In this document: in pieces, positions 51,119 through 62,275 of the stretch
How the letters are laid out: every line of letters starts with the position of its first letter
How positions within the stretch are numbered: the first letter of the stretch is position 1
NCBI GenBank assembly: GCA_030674185.1
Contig: CM060307.1
Span: forward strand, 71,783,199-71,847,198
Length of the DNA stretch: 64,000 nt
Direction of reading: 5' to 3'
Source of the DNA: Monoplex corrugatus
Lineage: Eukaryota; Mollusca; Gastropoda; Littorinimorpha; Ranellidae
Made by a program: the position numbers and the translations under genes
Notes under the pieces: generated by a model
What the model was told of the DNA's origin: nothing
Seen by the model: the letters and a program-made list of their open reading frames with translations, nothing else
Databases searched by the model: none

Positions 51119-51482
51119 TTCTATGTCACTCAGCTTAATGTTGTATAAATATGCCATTGTGTTTATTTTTTTTATATACGAGTCATTTACACTTCCAACG
51201 CTTTCAGTAACTAGAGTGGACCACAGGTTTCTCTTTCCTGGATGAAGCCTGAGCAAGACTGATGATGGTGAAGTACCAAAGTTGTGGCAGAACAGTATAA
51301 TTACTTTGAGTTTGAGGCTTTCCCATGTCCTGCTTGTGTATGAAGCGCTGTTCGAGGCCAGTATTTGGAGTGCCATCCGGCCAGAAGAGCAGTGTTGAAA
51401 GTGTTAATGCTTGTGGCTGGGCATGACTTTTTGTGACTGAGGTAGTTACATCTGTTGATTCAGGCATGTAAGTGATTGAAAA

Positions 51483-51488
51483 AATAAA
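51483..51488 (+). terminator. Likely bub3 polyadenylation signal
   Basis: First canonical AATAAA after the bub3 stop, about 365 bp downstream. Another, at about 53170, is farther away. Confidence 0.5.
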
Positions 51489-51724
51489 TCTGGAATTGAT
51501 TTGAAAAATGTCAATCTGGAATTATGTGGTATCTTCAAAAATGTATACTTGCAGTTTGAGATAGCAAGCTCAGCTCGATCCAAAACTGAAAACTGCATGA
51601 AATAGATTCAGTGTATACTTACCTAAGTATCACCAGCATGATTAATCATTATATCAACATGTTGATTGTAGATACCAGAATAAAAAGATATGTATGGAAG
51701 ATAATATTGACTTGACATGAGCAT

Positions 51725-51795
51725 GTACATAAACACACACTCACACTCACACACAAGCTCTCTCTCTCTCTCCTCTCTCACACACACACACACAC

Positions 51796-51847
<52 letters not shown>

Positions 51848-51892
51848 AGAGACACGCACGCACGCACGCACACACACACACACACACACATT
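51725..51892. repeat. (CA)n/(CT)n microsatellite
   Basis: CA runs with a CT-rich stretch and a short CGCA run. Confidence 0.95.
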
Positions 51893-52185
51893 GTTATTGT
51901 TCTCAAGCATGTAATATAGTAGACATATGTGCAGAAGCTGTACATTAAACATGAAAATTCAGTGAGAAGTATTTAAATAGTGTGTTTCATGTTGAAATTT
52001 TAAATTCATTCTTTTGTGTTGAATGTATTGTGTTTTGTGATGAGTGTTTGTTAGGTGCATGTGAATAGGCCTACCAGCTTGTTATATGAATATTTGGTTG
52101 TCTAGATTGATGATCGCTTTGAGGGATGCAGAACAATGTTTGTGCAACTTATGAACTTGTCATTTGGCATTTATACATGTGTGCA

Positions 52186-52268
52186 CACATCCACAACTTC
52201 TACGAAGTATTAGAGATGGCCAAGGCCCAATGTAAATCACAAGAAGCTACAGTAATAATGGGATATTT
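52186..52268 (+). mobile_element. Small LINE endonuclease fragment
   Basis: Encodes NFYEVLEMAKAQCKSQ, then ATVIMG. This is nearly the same as the LINE endonuclease at 38.2 kb (NFYEVLEMAKVQCKSQDV), with high nucleotide identity. It is cut off on both sides within about 80 bp. Confidence 0.8.
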
Positions 52269-52269
52269 T

Positions 52270-53320
52270 ATGTCATAGTTATGTCTTCATCCTTGCAGGA
52301 TTTGTGTGTTTCTTATTTTCATCCTTGCAGGATTTATATGGTCTTTTTTTATTTTGTGACTGACTATTGTTTTTACTGTAAGATTCTTTGTTGAATTAGA
52401 TCTTTTTTTTTTCTTTCTCCCCGCCCCCTTATTTTTTTCTTTCTCCCTGCCCCCTTATCTGTTATTAAATGCATTATTTGATTTGATAAATTCATTCCAG
52501 TCTGATTGGTTTGGTTTCAGAGAGCTTACTTGTGGAAGCATAATTTTATATGGTTTGTTTCAATGAGTTGTCATTGAGGTTACCATTGAAATAAGTATCA
52601 CAGATTTCAGCAATACACTGAACATGTAATTCATGTGAAATTTGATGTCTACAAAAGTCTCTGTAATATTCACAGTATTTTCACCAGTTCCAGTCAGTTC
52701 TTGTTCAGACTTGATCATCATGTGAGGTGAAACGGGGAAGTATGGATGACACAACAGATTCATCCAGAAAAGCATATTGCTGGTTTTGTTTTATCAAGAT
52801 GGAATGTATTTGTCATACCCAGACATGCTTGGTGCTTGACCCACTGAAAGAAAGTGTGTAGTTTTAGTTAGTGCTGAAATCCTGTTGTCTCATCTATTGC
52901 CCCTCTTCTCATCATTTGTCATCATCACAGATAATATTTCAGTCCCTCACCACATCAGCCAGGATACAGGGGAACAGAGTGCAGGAACGAGAGGCTAAAT
53001 GTCCTGACGTTGGCTGTTTGGTTTACCTGTAGTCAGGAGCCAAGGCAGCAAATCCAAAAAAGTGAACTCGGCAAAATGATTATACTGGTAGTTGGGTAGT
53101 TATGAATACGTGTTGTATTTGATTACTGGTTGGTTTTGATAATCTGCCAAGGTTGTAAATTTGTTATTGAAATAAATGTTTTTTTGTTTTTTTTAAACAA
53201 TTTCTTTTGTGGGTGTTCTTATTTTTGAATACATGATGGAATTTGAAATTTAGATTTCACCTAGAAAATTGACATGTTTTTTTACCAACACTCCATTTTC
53301 TTGTGTACATTATCTTTGTT
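52270..53320. other. Gene-free block
   Basis: No exon supported. Contains two copies of 'TTTCTTTCTCC(C/T)(C/T)GCCCCCTTAT' at about 52413-52460, a tandem duplication of roughly 27 bp. Confidence 0.4.
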
Positions 53321-53322
53321 GT

Positions 53323-53500
53323 CGTTGTCATCCTTATCATCATCATCATCATTATCATCATCATCATGTGTTGTTGTTATCATTATTACCATCATCATCG
53401 TCGTTGTTGTCGTCATCATCATCACATCAATTGTCATCACCATCATCATCATCGAATGATGATGATGGTGATGACATATGATGATGATGATGATGATTTA
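53323..53500. repeat. (CAT)n/(CGT)n/(ATG)n trinucleotide repeat
   Basis: CAT-rich, then GTT/GTC-rich, then ATG-rich runs. The ATG part is complementary to the CAT part, so the segment can fold back. Confidence 0.9.
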
Positions 53501-53599
53501 TCGTCCCAAAATTAATGTCATTGATGAGATATAAAAGTACATGTATACAGTAGGTCTACACACAGTTTGATGAGAACATCATTCACCATGTCAGCAAAT

Positions 53600-53770
53600 A
53601 ATTTTCCATTGTTTTTATTCTTTCTCCCCATTTATAGCCGTGTGTGTGCGTGCGTGTGCGTGCGTGCGTGGGTGTGTGCGCGTGCGTGCGTGGGTGTGTG
53701 TTTCAGCGCTTAGATTTGATTTTATCAAGATTTTGCGCTATATAAATATTGTAATTTTTAAATTATTATA
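53600..53770 (+). mobile_element. CR1-like LINE 3' UTR fragment
   Basis: 'TTCTTTCTCCCCATTTATAG', a GTGCGTGCGT run and 'TTGCGCTATATAAATATTG' appear in the same order as after the stop of the CR1-like copy at 11.3-11.5 kb. Only the 3' UTR remains here. Confidence 0.8.
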
Positions 53771-55325
53771 CTGAATTCACTTGAGAATTTCTTTTTACAA
53801 CTCATCTCCCATCCCCTTCGGATGCACATAAAAACAATTTCTTGAGGCATCATTGTTTGTTTGTTTTTTTTCAATTGAGAGAATTTTATTGTTTGAACCC
53901 AGACACACATGCACACACATTTCACAGAGTGGCCAGGAGAAAAAAGGAACCCAAACAGAAAGCTCCTGTGGTTCCATGGATAAAGCTGTTTGTCTGCACT
54001 ACCCGTAGGTGAAGCCTGGTTAATGTTGAAGTAGAGCTCCCATCTAACCTGGCTGCACATGTTTGAGTCTGGCGTAAGAAAAATGTGCGAGCAGCCTACA
54101 GCTGTTCAGGAATGGAAAAGCAAAGTAGCAACAAAGATCAGACAATGCTGGTCCCGAGGAAAGTTTAGGTTTCCACAAAGTCATCCAGTGTGACCTCGGG
54201 GTTATTGGACAGCCTTGATATTAAGGTACCTCTCTATGGATTGAAGGCCAGCCTCTGCCCAGGAGTAATACTGATCATTAGCACGGTTAGGAGAGTTGAG
54301 AATAAGCTCTGCTACAATCTTGTGACATGATCATTTCTTTATGCCATGGGACTTCTGACCATACTGAGCTAGGTAAAATTGCTCTGTCATTCAACTAGCT
54401 TCAAGTCAAATTTATGGCAGATTTGTTATTAGAACAAAAGGAGATGATAGACATTGAACTTGCAAATACTGCAGACTGAGAAGTTTCTTGATCAAACATA
54501 CTGGAGCAGAAAATGAAAGAGACGAGGGAAAGCTGCCATTTTGGTGAAAAATACACAAACAGGAGCAAACCATTGCCACACATGATCAGTACCAAGCTAC
54601 GGTCTTTACCTTGCCTCTACATTCGAGTTTTAAAGATGCTAATCTGACCAGAAGGAATCGAAGCTGAGGCTACCATAGACCAGCAGTTCGCAGAGTTGCT
54701 AATCTTTGTTACTATTTGTATCTATGGCCTGACCAACAAAGAGGTTACAGAATGATGTCAGACCATTGGCTTGGAAAATCAGAGGTCGGGGATTTGACCC
54801 CAATTTGGAGAGGGATTTTTCTTCTCCCACAAATTGACTTCAACAGGAGATTAATTTTTGGGAGAACTTGGGTTTTCAGATGAGACGCTAAACCAAATGC
54901 TTCACCGAATACCTTGGGATGCAAGTACCGTAGTATAAAACTACCTCCAGCAAAAGTGTCCCTGGATTAATTCTGGAGAAAATATTTGAATTCAACCTAT
55001 TGTTCCCCAACATGGTCAGGCTACATCTGGCAATGAATGTGGCCATCTGTCCTCCAACTCCTGCCGGCTGCCATGGAACGTGACAGTCAGAGGAGCTTCA
55101 TTTGGTTATGTATCCTGTCACTCCACGTAGTAGAGGTGACTGCTGCAATATGCCTTCAGCTGCTTGGTCCTCCTGACCTTAGGTGCAGACCAGTTAAGAT
55201 GTCTGTTTGATCTGAGTGTGGATCCCGTTGAGGCACAGAACCTACATTGCTCCATCCTGAAGGGATTTCAATAGGTGGACGCCATTCTCGTCTCATGTAG
55301 ACGATCCTGTAGCTATTTGTGTTAT
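53771..55325. other. Gene-free block with a decayed SINE
   Basis: No exon supported. A SINE-like segment at 54690-54960 is listed separately. The rest is unique sequence of normal composition. Confidence 0.4.
54690..54960 (+). repeat. tRNA-type SINE, diverged
   Basis: A B-box-like GAGGTCGGGGATTTGACCCC is followed by TTTCTTCTCCCAC, 'TTTCAGATGAGACGCTAAAC' and 'CCAGCAAAAGTGTCCCTGG'. The 'GATGAGAC' and 'TAAA' block also occurs in the SINE at 17.2 kb, where it reads ATGAGACAATGAAATAAGG, so both likely belong to one superfamily. Confidence 0.5.
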
Positions 55326-55329
55326 TGCA

Positions 55330-55700
55330 TGATACCAAATTGAGGCAACTGAAGTGTGTTTTTCTAAGAAGAATGTTGAGAGTTCCATGAACAGCAAAGA
55401 AAAGAAACGAGACAGTCTTGAAGAAGGCAGACACAAGATCATTTATAAAAAGATTAAGAAAAGACAAGCAACAGTTATAGACCATTTTATGAGGAATGAC
55501 ATTAATTCAAGCACCTGGCCACAACAGGAAAGCTAGAGGGAAAGATACACCAGGTAGACCCAGGGAGAATATACTAGACGGATTTGCAGGGTAGCTGAGG
55601 ACAGAGAGGGTGGGAGATGTAGGCTACTTGCAGCGACGAGGGATAGATTCGTATGGAGGGCCGTGATTGTCAACGCCACGCCAGGGCACATGGCATGGTT
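55330..55700 (+). mobile_element. LINE 3' tail, copy 1
   Basis: Encodes, with frame breaks, IEATEV, then RRMLRVP-like sequence, 'HFMRN', 'GRPRENILDGFAG' and 'ATRDRFVWRAVIVNATP'. It is the C-terminal end of a LINE ORF, and the most decayed of the three copies here. Confidence 0.75.
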
Positions 55701-57180
55701 TGTAAGAAGGCGCTCTCGGCCTGGTTCCTCTGACCTCTGCTCTGTACGTTTTCTGAAAGAGTTACTAAACTTATGGCCAAAAGACCTACCCTGTGAGCAC
55801 AGGAGGCTAAAACTAGGGCTTTAGGTGGCCTTAACTGCCTGATGGCTCCACCATAGGACGTACAGGGTATTCTCTAGGTGTGGCCTTGCTAAGGGGTACC
55901 CCACCCCATTGTGACCTGATTTATCGCCAGTTGGTGCAGGACTGGTTATTCGCTCAGACAAGACTGGCTTATTTGTAGCTAACCTCTGTATTTGAAGGCC
56001 ATCCACCATCTGCAACCTGCGACACACTGGATTGAGGACGAATACCTCTATACCAAGATGGGGATAGCCTTATACCAGCGTTATGTCTATGAAAGTCCGA
56101 TAAAGCTAAATTCTTACTACCAGCAGAAAAGGACATTTCCAAATGATCTTTCGTCATTAAAAGAAGGAAAGGAAAAAAAATCCAAACAAACAAAGCTGTG
56201 TTGTTGTGACGACATTAGTGAGAAAATATATGAAAATATGTGTGCTGTGCACGTACGTGTGTATGTGTAAAAAAAGAAGACATTGCCGCTCAACTATTTC
56301 TTCCAATATCTTTCTCTTTCCCTGTCTATGGCAAACAGAAACGAAAAGAGAAAACTTAGCACTCTGATGGAAAGTCCATGAGGTATAAAAGATGAATGTT
56401 TTCCCGTTAAATTCCTGAGGAGCAAGGTGGTGAGGTCTAACAAGTTCTCTCAGCCGATATCGTATAATGAGGGCAGTCCCCATCTCTTTCCCCTCGCTGC
56501 TGTGTTCCCTGTCTCGTTGATTTATGAAAACAGAGACCCATAAACTGATAGATATCTTGAGCATAACTTATGTAATTGTATAACTTCTTCTTTGAGGATG
56601 TACTGAGACATTACGTCTCACACCCTGCTACCATTTGTGTGCATGATTGACACTGCGGCAGCAGATGTATTGCACTGAATTTCTGTTAGAGATAATCCAA
56701 CGTATTTCGAATTCAAATTTGTATTTGAATCTGTTAAATCGAAGGTTAACATCAGTTAAAGTCTTCACTGGGCTCAGACTGTTGAGAGAACAATTCTAGC
56801 GAGAGGTAGTATCAACTGCCTGACATCATAATTTAAAATATGCGAAGTCAGGAATTCACGCACTTCTATCACTTGTTTCTCTTGTAACCTTGCTACCTGG
56901 GGTCATCAGCTTGTCCATAAATTCTACTAGCGCCCTAGAGTTGAACCATGATGTTCTTTCTATGAACCATCGTCACATAAAGACAATAGACAGAGACTTG
57001 TGAAGCAAGCTTCACCATATTTTAATTGAAAAAAAAAATGATGGCACGTCTGCTTTTTTAAGGATTTGTTAATTAAAAAAACCAATGACAGAATGCAAGA
57101 ACTGCTTATTTTGTTTACTATTCATGCATTTACACCTACGTTTTCCAGCCAGATAAATTAATTAGGCTACATACTCACCT
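55701..57180. other. Gene-free block
   Basis: No exon or repeat recognised on either strand, apart from short A-rich tracts. Confidence 0.4.
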
Positions 57181-58140
57181 GTCTCACCTGTCGGTGTCAC
57201 CGAATTCAGTGTTGGCTGCTGCACTCTTTAACACCACCACTCTCATCCAGATGGCTTTGCCTTGTTGTGGATGACTTCTTGAATATTTATGCCACTGATG
57301 TTGGTTATGTTCTCAATGTATGAGACTGGAGGTCTGCCTTTCTTCCCTTTTGCCTTTGTTTTTCCTTGAAAATGGTTGCCATGAGATCTGTTTTCTTGCT
57401 ATGTGACACATAGCCAAAATATTTCAGTCTTCTCTTGTTGATGTCTGCTAGTAATTTTCTGGTGGTATCAAGTTCTTCCAGGATACTTTCATTGGTTCTT
57501 CTATCTATCCATTTGACATGTAGTAGTCTCCGACAAAATCACATCTCTACTGCCTCAATTGTTTTGTAATAAGTTTTGTTTTGAGATTCCAGGCTTCACA
57601 GCCATAAATCATGATTGGCCTGATCAAGTATCTTGAAAGTTTAATGTTTTGGCCATTGCTATGCCTCTGTCTTTCCAGATATTATTGAGTTGGACCCTTT
57701 TTTTGCTTTGCCATTTCAATTCTTATTTTGATATCTTTAGAGCAGGTTCCATCATCAGTTTTTACAGAACCAAGATATTTAAAATCTGTAACATTTTCTG
57801 GGGGAACTTTATTGATTGTCTTGATTGTTTGCAGTGTCTTTGCCTTTTCTAAGTAGTTTTTTTGTTTTCTTGGCGTTCAAGTTAAGGCCAGCTTTTTTTG
57901 CCCGCTGTATCTACTGTGTATAGAATTCTTTTCATACTGGTAATGTTGTCTGCTTTATAGCGGAGTATCATCAGCATAGCGCAGGTTTGTAAGTTTTTTC
58001 CCCTCTTATCTTTACATGTATTCCCGAGCCTTCTATATCAACATCTCTCATGACTTGCTCCATATAGATGTTAAAGAGATACGGTGAAAGGAAAGACCTT
58101 GTCTAACTCCCCCGCGGATGTTGAAAAATTCACATTTCTG
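57180..58140 (-). mobile_element. LINE reverse transcriptase 3' half
   Basis: On the minus strand a broken frame reads FFNIRGGVRQG, then YLFNIYMEQVMRDVDIEG, a catalytic 'NLRYADDTPL', 'TNESILEELDTTRKLLADIN', 'RRLKYFGYVSH' and 'KGKKGRPPVSYIENI'. This is the RT palm with YADD plus the C-terminal region of an RTE/CR1-superclade element. It has several frameshifts and stops. The sequence differs enough from the 36-kb LINE to be another family. Confidence 0.8.
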
Positions 58141-58246
58141 ACTGTGTCACATAACTGTAGCCTTTTGGTCTTTGTATAATGAGGCATTTAATGAAATGAG
58201 ATGTTTATTCCACCAGCCAATATGACGATAATAATTTCTTTTATAC

Positions 58247-58249
<3 letters not shown>

Positions 58250-58337
<88 letters not shown>

Positions 58338-58338
58338 G

Positions 58339-58379
<41 letters not shown>

Positions 58380-58425
58380 CACGTGCGCGTGCGCGCGCAC
58401 ACACACATACACATACACATACAGA
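58250..58425. repeat. (CA)n microsatellite with CG-rich interruptions
   Basis: Two long CA runs separated by (CG)n-like ACGCGCGCGC stretches, which can adopt Z-DNA. Confidence 0.95.
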
Positions 58426-58654
58426 GAAAGACTGGCATAAACCTTATGACAGAAAGCAAGTTACCTACATCTCTTTTTGTGCCTCTGGTAGAAGCTGTTA
58501 CCATGCATCAGGCCGACATTAGTGCTGTCTGCATGCCTGGTGATATGAAAATAGACAGAGGGATCAGATTGACATTCTGTTTTGTAAACAGGCTTATTCA
58601 CGGGACTGCTGACTGTCAACAAACACAGAAATAAGAGGTAATCACAACTAGGCA

Positions 58655-59065
58655 GAAACATCATCATCATCATCAGGTGCCCTGCCGCATGGCGTTGGCG
58701 ATCATGGACTTCCATCTGTCTCTATCTCTCGTTGCCCCTAGCATCTCCCCCGCCCTCCTCGTCCCCAGCCACTCTGCAAGTCCGTCCAGCATTTTCTCCC
58801 TGGGTCTACTTGAGTGATCTACTTGTGTCTGCCTCCATCAAGACTGTCTCGTTTGTTTTCTTTGCTGTCTCAACATTCTTCTTAGAAACCACATCTCGGC
58901 TGCCTCAATGTTGTTCTGGCTTTGCTTGTTGACTGTCCACGCTTCACATCCATACAACAGTATTGGTTCTTTATAACATTCAAGAACTCTCTTCCTGATG
59001 TTAATTGATAGGCATTCGTAGGCAGAAATAGCAAGGTGAATATCAAACGAGTCCCCCAAGTGAAC
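58655..59065 (-). mobile_element. LINE 3' tail, copy 2
   Basis: On the minus strand: 'VLECYKEPILLYGCEAWTVN', then 'IEAAEMWFLRRML', and after a frame break the 'KMLDGLAEWLG' and 'RDRDRWKSMIANAMRQGT' tail, ending in (TGATGA)n. It extends farther upstream than the other two copies. Confidence 0.8.
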
Positions 59066-59295
59066 GCTTAAGCATTGATTAGCAAACGAACGAAGTGAAA
59101 CACATGTTCATTATGTAAAGAGGTACATATGACACCATCAGCAATGTCATTATCAATCACGAAAACACGAGCGACAACAACTGTTAAATTAAACAAACAA
59201 ACCAGACAATCTTCTGATAATATAAGCATACACAGAGACAGTCAGCCAGACAGCCAGACAACTAGACAGATAGACAGAAAAACAGACAGACACCT

Positions 59296-59299
<4 letters not shown>

Positions 59300-59359
<60 letters not shown>

Positions 59360-59361
59360 CA

Positions 59362-59436
<75 letters not shown>

Positions 59437-59483
59437 CACATACAACACACACATACATATATATACATATATATGTATACATA

Positions 59484-59530
<47 letters not shown>

Positions 59531-59535
59531 TGTGT
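59300..59535. repeat. (CA)n then (TA)n microsatellites
   Basis: CA runs at 59310-59447 and an AT run at 59484-59528. Confidence 0.95.
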
Positions 59536-59561
59536 GTGTGTGTATTTATTGTCATTTAATC

Positions 59562-59590
59562 CTGAGGAAGGCCAAGGGCCGAATTATAGA
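59562..59590 (+). ncRNA. Hammerhead-like motif, degenerate
   Basis: CTGAGGA is followed by a four-base stem GGCC/GGCC with loop AAG, then GAAT. A hammerhead ribozyme core needs CTGANGA, a stem and GAAA. This motif type, with a GGCC stem, occurs in Penelope-like retroelements and small retrozymes. Here GAAA is GAAT and stems I and III are not clear, so it is probably inactive. Confidence 0.3.
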
Positions 59591-59644
59591 TATAAATCAA
59601 TTAATGCTCTTGTTGAGTGTCTTCTAGAATGAATGTGTGTGTGT

Positions 59645-59675
59645 CAAGGACTACTATGTTTTATAGTAGTCCTTG
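59645..59675. repeat. Perfect hairpin, 13-bp stem
   Basis: CAAGGACTACTAT, a five-base loop GTTTT, then ATAGTAGTCCTTG, with GTGTGT on both sides. It could be a tiny foldback remnant. No function is evident. Confidence 0.8.
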
Positions 59676-59689
59676 GTGTGTGTATATAC

Positions 59690-60180
59690 AGAGTGCAATA
59701 CGACTGGACGGTTGATCTAGAAGAGCTAGAACAAATTAATATTTCGTGAACTTTGAAGACATTTCTGAAAGAGATGTTTTGAGCTTCTTTTTGAAGGTAA
59801 GCCGACAACTACTCTGTCGTAAAGACACTGCGGGGGTGAGGGTGAGGGTGGAGGTGAGGGGTCCATGCTATTCGGCCCAAAACAGTAAAGGATTTCTTTA
59901 CTCAAGTTGTTAGCGAGTACTGAGATACGGTTAATTAAGAGTGAAGCTCCTTGGGATCTGAGAGCTTTGAAAGGTTTGTGGGGTGGAGGAGTTCTGACAT
60001 ACACACCGTCAATGTATCCAGAGCATTATTTTTCAGCAATATAGGTTCAGTCAGTCTCACAGCATTCTGCTTACAGAATACATGAAACACACCGACGAAT
60101 CCAGTTTACTGGTTCTCAGCTATGTATAACCAACACACTGGTTAGTTAAAAGGCTATTGTTGTGTAGCAATATCTTTGGG
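59690..60180. other. Gene-free block
   Basis: No exon supported. Contains a GGTGAGGGT-type short repeat at 59834-59860. Confidence 0.4.
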
Positions 60181-60188
60181 TTTATGAA

Positions 60189-60392
60189 ACTCGACACATA
60201 CAGTTCACAGAGTTCATTATTGGTTAGATTCACTACACACTGTTCATAGCTCTCAAGTGCACTTTTCAACACATACAGTTCACATAGTTCCTAATTAGTT
60301 AGATCCACTACACACTGTTCATAGCTCTCAAGTGCACTTTTCAACACATACAGTTCACAGAGTTCATAATTAGTTAGATTCACTTCACACTG
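60189..60392. repeat. 84-bp tandem repeat, about 2.5 copies, interrupted by a LINE
   Basis: Units begin 'ACACATACAGTTCACA' and contain 'CACACTGTTCATAGCTCTCA'. The partial third unit breaks off at 'CACTTCACACTGTG'. The array resumes at 60737 with 'CTACACACTGTTCATAG', after the LINE tail. Confidence 0.9.
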
Positions 60393-60735
60393 TGTAAGAA
60401 GAATGTTGAGAGTTCCATGGACAGCAAAGAAAACAAACGAGACAGTCATGATGGAGGAAGACACAAGAAGATCATTCATAAATAAAATTAGGAAAAGAAA
60501 GGCAACATTTATAGGCCATTTTATGAGGAAAGGGGAATAAGAGCACCTGGTCACAACGGGAAAGCTGGAGGGAAAGAGAGCTCCCGGTAGACCCAGGGAG
60601 AAGATATTGGACGGACTTGCAGAGTGGCTGAAAACAAAGAGGGTGGGAGAGGTGCTTGAGGCAACAAGAGATAGAAACAGATGGAAGGCCATGATCGCCA
60701 ACGCCATGTGGCAAGGCACCTGATGATGATGATGA
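60393..60735 (+). mobile_element. LINE 3' tail, copy 3, with target duplication
   Basis: Encodes 'RRMLRVPWTAKKTNETVM', 'KIRKRKATFIGHFMRKGE', a stop, 'HLVTTGKLEGKRAPGRPREK', 'LDGLAEWLKTKRVG' and 'RDRNRWKAMIANAMWQGT', then a (TGA)n tail. It is the freshest of the three copies. It lies inside an 84-bp tandem repeat with a near-identical flank on both sides (ACTTCACACTGT and ACTACACACTGT), the expected target-site duplication. Confidence 0.85.
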
Positions 60736-60994
60736 CTACACACTGTTCATAGTTCTCAAATACACTGATAGATCAAAGTTGTTTTTTCTTTCAGAATGTA
60801 GATAATACATCACACATAGTTTATAAAGTTGACGATGACAATGATTCACTATACGCTGGCAGCGTTTTCAAAGCTCCATGCTTTGTTTCCGTCAGTACTC
60901 AAAAGTGTTTGAATCGGGGTGGAGAGGCCATGGACGGTGTCTGACTTGCAGAGTACAGTGCTTTGAAGGATTATGAAAGTTACCGGTCATTCTG

Positions 60995-61222
60995 ATTGTC
61001 GTTGTTGTTGTTGTTGTCGTTGTCGTTGTCGTTGTTGTTGTCGTTGTCATTGTTGTTGTTGTCGTTGTCGTTGTTATTGTCGTTGTTGTTGTCGTCGTTG
61101 TTGTCGTTGTTGTTGTCGTTGTTGTTGTCATTATTGTTGTTGTTGTTGGTGTTGTTGTTGTCGTTGTTGTTGTTGTCGTTGTTGTTGTCGTTGTTGTTGT
61201 CATTGTTGTTGTTGTTTTGTTG
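60995..61222. repeat. (GTT/GTC)n trinucleotide repeat
   Basis: About 228 bp made almost only of GTT and GTC trinucleotides. It gives poly-Asn/Asp, poly-Thr or poly-Cys/Leu frames on either strand. Not a gene. Confidence 0.95.
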
Positions 61223-62055
<833 letters not shown>

Positions 62056-62149
62056 ACTGGCTTCTGGGTTAACTATTCTCTCCGCCTGCATGATCTCGGT
62101 CAAAGGTGAGGACCGTACAGAACTCATGTGCGCATTAAAATGCAAGGAA

Positions 62150-62275
62150 GTGTGGAAGTCATGGCGCTAAGATTAAGGTCACACGGGCCAACAAAGTGCC
62201 CCCAAATCTGCAATTTTTTTAGAAAGTTGTGAACACTATTTTCAAAGGAACCTGTGATAATTGATAAGAAACACC
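62150..62275 (+). repeat. Dispersed repeat, unit copy 1
   Basis: Begins AAGTCATGGCGCTAAG, then GTCACACGGGCCAACAAAGT, GAAAGTTGTGAACAC and AAGGAACCTGTGATAAT. Similar segments occur at 62722-62810 and 63727-63762. The family is not recognised. Confidence 0.6.
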
